Shown here: piece by piece, positions 59,225 through 64,000 of the stretch | Layout of the letters: the number at the start of each line of letters is the position of its first letter | Position numbering within the stretch: the first letter of the stretch is position 1 | DNA from: Acanthococcus lagerstroemiae | Taxonomy: Eukaryota; Arthropoda; Insecta; Hemiptera; Eriococcidae | Assembly (NCBI GenBank): GCA_031841125.1 | Contig: CM063109.1 | Span: 5,494,321-5,558,320, forward strand | Direction: 5' to 3' | DNA length: 64,000 nt | Notes under the pieces: generated by a model | What the model was told of the DNA's origin: nothing | Seen by the model: the letters and a program-made list of their open reading frames with translations, nothing else | Database searches by the model: none | Program-made: the position numbers and the translations under genes

Positions 59225-59590
59225 TCCGATTTTCACTATATAGTCAAATTATTTCGAAAAATAAGTTCAGACATCTTCCAAATCATTGATATGTTACTCA
59301 TATTAAACATGTCGACTTTCACATTTTCGGGTTTCTCCTCTTGAGTCCCCTCTGTAATTCCTCCAGATGCCCTAATTTTTACGTCAGGGTAAAATCAGTA
59401 TCAAAAATGAGTTCAGCGACTTTTTAAACCTCTAATATAATACCTATACAGATCATATCGATATTTCCGTTTTTCCACACCCTCCCCTACACACATCTAA
59501 TCTTTCAATTTTCACATTATGGTAAAGTCATAATTGAAAATGAGCTCGGTGACCTTTCAACCTTCACACTCGTTCACAAAAATTCTTTTT
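59225..59590. repeat. Degenerate tandem repeat, about 143-bp period
   Basis: Units align at GTCAAATTATTTCGAAAAATAA (59244), GTAAAATCAGTATCAAAAATGA (about 59389) and GTAAAGTCATAATTGAAAATGA (about 59522). Each is followed by GTTCAG(A/C) or GCTCGG, then GAC or CATCTT, then TTTCAAACC-like words. A fainter unit may lie at 58950-59060. Confidence 0.6.
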
Positions 59591-60092
59591 TCTCGCACGT
59601 GTACCACGATATACTATCCTCGTCTTCAAAAAGAAAAAAAGAAATAGATTTCATCTAATTTAAGAAATTTTTTTTTTTTTCGAGAAAGCAAAATCTTCCC
59701 CTTCGGTAACTTATTTCATCCAATTCTGAACAAGCCTCAAAATTCAAATAAGCTTTAAATGAGTCAAGCTGACTCAACTTGAAACATTGAACAAGCCATC
59801 GACATTAGATTTCTTTCGCGTCACTGATTCTGAAACACTATTAGTTTAGAACCCTCATGCCAATACTTCGATTTTCTAATTCAAATTAGTTTTGTCCATC
59901 TAAGGAATAGATCCAGATCTTAGAGCCCAAATCAAGCTCTAATCGAATACTTAATTTGATTTTTGAAATGAGTAACCCTTCGACTTCTAACTCAACTCCT
60001 CCCCTTGTACATTAGAACTGGGTTTCCAAACATAATTAAATGAACAGAAAAAGCTGATCATCAGATTTTTGATCAGCTGTCAACCCACTCAG

Positions 60093-60620
60093 GTCCCATG
60101 TCCCCCCCCCCACCCCGCAAAATTTAAAATCCTTTTGTTAATCTTTGTGCAGAAATGTGCAACACACCCCACTGTTTGTGCACATTCCCATACACAGATA
60201 CAGGGGCATCTGTCTTGGGGGACTGTACACACGATGCCCCCCAATTCGAATTTAAACTTGAAAACCATGTCAATCGTTTGTACAGAAATGTGCACCATAC
60301 CCTACCGTTTGTGCACCTCCCCATCCCCTATCACAAGCAAAGTAAAGTCAGCTTATTTGATTCATTGCTTGACTTTTGAGTGAAATCTCGAATAATAGCA
60401 GTTTTGTGCATGAATGAGCTCTAATTATCCTCTCTATTGATGCTGCTTGCCCTGAAACAGTGACAAGTTGGGTCCGTTTCGCTAGAACAACCCCCCTTCT
60501 CCCGCCAAAGTAAAATTGCGAAAGCAAAACATGCCATAATTTAATGCAATTTCGTACCACCTTTCTCGAGTATTGTATTCGCTTCCTTCACTGTAGTTGA
60601 AAAAAGGAACCAGTTTCGAG
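60093..60620. repeat. Left arm of a 3.8-kb inverted-repeat element
   Basis: It matches 63390-63908 in inverted orientation. Landmarks in order are GGTCCCATGTCC, AAAATCCTTTTGTTAATC, TTGTGCAGAAATGTGCAACAC, GGGGGACT, AAAGTCAGCTTATTTGATTC, CTCGAATAATAGCA and TATTCGCTTCCTTCA. Within the arm, the module GTGCAGAAATGTGCA...CCGTTTGTGCAC occurs twice (60150 and 60278). Confidence 0.85.
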
Positions 60621-62170
60621 GCAGGGCAGGGAAACTAAGCACCCCACCCTCATACAGGCATTTTGCATCAAAAATTGTACAGGAATTTTGTACCTATTTT
60701 TCTAATACCCTAAATCACGAATGTTGGAATATCACCTCTTCAAAATATTGGCGAATGGAGTAGTCCCTGCCATACCATCCCCCACCATTATTTAAGGCAT
60801 TCGGCATTCTGAATAGTCCGGAAATTTTTTACCTATGTAGTATCATTTTGAACCTTCTTTCTTGAATTTATGTACTCTCGCCATAGTGTCTGCTCAGCAA
60901 CAGAAGCAGCATCCACTACATGGTCCCATATGGAGTAATTTAATGCACTGAAGGTGCAGAAATTCTGTACTTAATTGGCACCCACTCGGTACCGCCAATT
61001 CTGAATTTTGTACCCATCTCCTCCTGACTTATTGGTGGAAGTTGTAACTTCCACTCCCACCACTTTCTCCCGTCACAATGCATACGTTCAGCATCTGCAG
61101 CTGTTCAGAAATTTCTCTCTTTAGGTGTACTAGAACTTATCCCTCGGAAAAGAAACTCTTAGGAATCTGAGAGTTCTCATCTACTTCGGTCTTCAAATGG
61201 GGTTGGTGCAGGGAGAACGCAAGGGGATAGGGGTGGTGACAATTAAGGTGAAAAATGGGTGCGTATAAGGGTGTAGGTAAGGACGTATGATGGGGAGTAA
61301 AGATAGAGGTGTTAGATGCGGGGTACAGTAAGCTAAGAAGGGTGCGGTTCGGGAGATGGATGAGGTGGGGCTTGTAATCGGAGTGGGGGAAAAGGCAGAG
61401 GGTGGTACTGGGTGAGTAGGAAGTGGTTGAGAAATCGACTGTGGGTGACCCGTTGGGTGGATCGATGAAGTGGTGGCTGGGTTGGAAACTGGACCAGATA
61501 TTTCGTTCTCTCATCAGTTTGTCTACAGATAGTACCTCATGAGTGGAACCGAGGAAGGGGCTAGAGAAGGACGAGGGAAAGGTGAAATTGATGAAGTTAT
61601 ATACGGGAGAGGGTACCGGGACAAGAATTAAGAGGGTGGTGGAAATGAGGAAAGAGAAGTGGAGACGGCAAACGATGAGAATTAGACGGGTGTGGGTGAG
61701 AGTGAAGGGAGATTGATGATGGCGAGGCAAAATAAGAAGAGGAAGCAGGCGGAGAGGGAACAGAAGGAACGATCCTTGTCCCTATTCACGATGCCCTTTT
61801 CCCTTTATAGTCGAAACCAAAACTCCACCGACCCCCTGTAAAACAGTACGCTGGGCATGCGGTCTCATACTCATCTGCCTCCGCTTGCTCCTTTGGACGA
61901 AGACGGAGACGCGAGAGCAGGTAAGGATTAGATGGATGAACGAGCGGAAAGGTGGAGATGACATGTGTGAAAATCGGCGGAGAGGGGCAAGGTGGTGGAG
62001 ATGGTAGGAGGGGGTAGGTGGATAAGATTGACGGAGGAGAGAAATTATGAATCGAGAGAGGATGTGTAGAAAGATGAGTACGAGAAAGAGAGAAATAGTG
62101 ACGTAAATCTAGAGGGACGATGTTGACGATCTAGAGTGTAAAGGAGAGAGTTGGTGACATAAATCTGAAC

Positions 62171-62458
62171 TCAGAGAAATATTTTGATAGTTGCAGATAA
62201 ATCGCGTAAGTGCCTTTCTTTTAATTTATCAGTGCTTTTATTTCGTGCCTTTTTAATCATACAATGGAACTCATGATCTTGATATTTAAATTTGGAAGGT
62301 AAGTGTAAAATATTCTGAGCGTAATTAACTCGATATGAGTGGTATACGTATAATATGCGAATATGTCGTTTAAAATCGAATACGTACAGAGACACTCGGT
62401 CTTTCAACTTACTCACTTTATGAAATCGTAGTTTGTCATCAATACACTTTAATGCATT
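62171..62458 (-). other. Unrecognised ORF inside the inverted-repeat segment
   Basis: The minus strand reads openly from just after an AG at about 62459 (CATCAATAG): LKCIDDKLRFHKVSKLKDRV ... FDFKRHIRILYVYHSYRVNY ... LHLPSKFKYQDHEFH ... DKLKERHLRDLSATIKIFL, then stop. The mix of charged and aromatic residues looks protein-like rather than random. No ATG precedes it, so it would be a last exon or a truncated gene. I do not recognise the family. Confidence 0.35.
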
Positions 62459-63389
62459 TTTCTATTGATGGATCAGCCTATATGTGTTATCAATGAAGCA
62501 GGTAAGTTTATCCATTTCTACTACCATTCGTTGAATTGCTGTCTGCTTTCAAAAGTTCTAAAATTGTTTAAATGTAGTTCACCCCACTTTCGCACATTTT
62601 AGTACTTTTAACTTTGGACTGTTTTCGTGATACCTGTACAATGATGAAGGGAGGGGGTGGGTGAAGGTCATACCAACGCCCCCCCCCCTCAAAAAATGAT
62701 TTGCCTTTTGTTCAGAGGTTGTGCCTATTAAGTACAAGAGTAGCGCATAGGTACAGTTCATCAAACCAATGAGTGACAGCCGTTCTTTTTCGATTTTACT
62801 TCGCGGCTCTCGACTAGAGACGTTTGAGGAGAGGCTATGCAGGTAAGGTTATCCGTTTCAATCCGAGATACGAAGTTTAAGGTCACTAGAAAATTTGTTT
62901 CCTTAAATTCGGCGAAAAGGATGTAGGAGGAAACGCCACCACCAACATAACTTCCTCTTCGGGAGAAAACAGATATTTTTAGCCCTGCCGGATAAATATA
63001 TCCAATTATGATCCCTCTCGACATAAATCCACCAGGGTTTCTGCCGGAACTACCATCCATGGGAGAAATTTTATTCTTTAGTCACTCCATCAAATTCGCT
63101 GCAATGCCTTACTTAATATATGCATAGAGAGAAACTGACATAGAGAAGACTAATTGACGTATAAATTTTACTTCGAGAAGATATAATGACAAAAGTTAAA
63201 GAAAACAAAGGGATATGGAGTTGTAAGCCTGATTTTGGTTGTGGTCCGCTGATCAGATCACTTGTCTTCTGTGAGGCCATATCTGTCTCTAAGAAAAGAG
63301 AAGAGGTTTGGTGATGAGAGATAGATGAAGAGTAAGGTAAAAGAGAAGTAGGCGTTAGAAGAAAATGAAGGGATATGGAGGTTGAAGGA

Positions 63390-63908
63390 TGGTTTCTTTT
63401 TTTAATTACAATGAAGGAAGCGAATATAATACTCGAGAAAGGTGATACAAGATTGCACTATTATAACATGTTTTGTGCTTTGCTTTCGCAATTTAACTTT
63501 GGCGGGGGGGGGGGGGGGTTTATGGCGAAACGGACACCACTTTCACTGGTTCAGGGCATGCAGCATCAACAGAGAGGATAATTAGAGCTCATGCAAGCAC
63601 AAAATTGCTATTATTCGAGATTTCACTCAAAAGTCGAGCAATGAATCAAATAAGCTGACTTTACTTTACTTGTGACAGGATGTGGGGTGTGCACAAACGG
63701 TGCACAAACTATTGACATGGTTTTCAAGCCTAAATTCGTATTGGGGGGGGCATCATGTCTATAGTCCCCCAAGACAGATGCCTCTTTATCTGTGTATAGG
63801 AATGTGCACCAACAGTGGGATGTGTTGCACATTTCTGCACAAACTATGCACAGGCGATTAACAAAAGGATTTTACATTTTGCGGAGGGGGGCGTGGACAT
63901 GGGACCAC
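63390..63908. repeat. Right arm of the 3.8-kb inverted-repeat element
   Basis: Inverted counterpart of 60093-60620. It contains a G run (63504-63518) where the left arm has CCCCCC. Confidence 0.85.
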
Positions 63909-64000
63909 CCACTCATGATTTTTTCAGCACCTCTGTACGAGAGCAGAGTTTTAACACATGCCTTTGTATTAGTCTCTTTCATGGTGGACATGTAACTACA

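Larger units (their letters stand above)
60093..63908. mobile_element. Putative long-TIR element or inverted duplication
   Basis: The two 500-bp arms enclose about 2.8 kb: a tandem-like part with TTGTACAGGAATTTTGTACC words (60660-61020), a strongly purine-rich plus strand (61150-62170), and a stretch with short minus-strand ORFs (62171-63060). No known transposase or reverse transcriptase was seen, and no target duplication could be fixed. It could be one non-autonomous transposon or two copies of a 500-bp repeat inserted in opposite directions. Confidence 0.5.

Noticed and set aside
61137..61730. 197-codon minus-strand ORF
   Set aside because: It results from the pyrimidine-rich minus strand; the translation is Ser/Pro/Leu/His-rich low complexity with no domain.

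Overview
This is a window of animal nuclear DNA: AT-rich, intron-rich and crowded with decayed mobile elements. Three protein-coding genes are recognisable and all lie on the minus strand. They are an ARID1/Osa (SWI/SNF subunit) first coding exon, a complete four-exon jagunal gene (ER membrane protein), and a katanin p60 microtubule-severing ATPase gene in pieces. The jagunal and katanin proteins are closest, from memory, to insect versions, so an insect or another arthropod is the best guess. I cannot name the species.

Layout. 1-33.5 kb has no recognisable exon. Because the Osa exon at 33509-34366 ends in a good splice donor and is read leftwards, this stretch is probably its large first coding intron, at least in part. 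It holds degenerate AAGACTC-type arrays, a C-rich degenerate array (29.6-33.4 kb), several CpG-rich blocks, a relic transposase (17.7-18.6 kb), two tRNA-derived SINEs and many short inverted-repeat (MITE-like) elements. Jagunal occupies 37745-39068. Katanin pieces lie at 43580-45333, with a possible first exon near 45.7 kb; the exon(s) that should carry the Walker B motif cannot be found. Between and beyond the genes lie a 1.27-kb fold-back element (47957-49225), a Penelope-like reverse transcriptase relic (50.1-50.8 kb), a third SINE, a fragment of a repeat-associated protein (53.4-53.9 kb), a 92-bp piggyBac-type MITE (55.8 kb), a CpG-rich block with a candidate first coding exon (58.1-58.25 kb), and a 3.8-kb segment bounded by about 500-bp inverted repeats (60.09-63.91 kb).

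The three genes have unrelated housekeeping or developmental roles (chromatin remodelling, ER and nuclear-envelope organisation, microtubule severing), and nothing suggests that they work as one system. The noteworthy biology is in the mobile DNA: several elements show crisp target-site duplications, some are nested or duplicated in opposite orientation, and one related repeat sits exactly in the katanin intron from which conserved sequence is missing. All similarities are from reading and memory; no alignment or database search was run.
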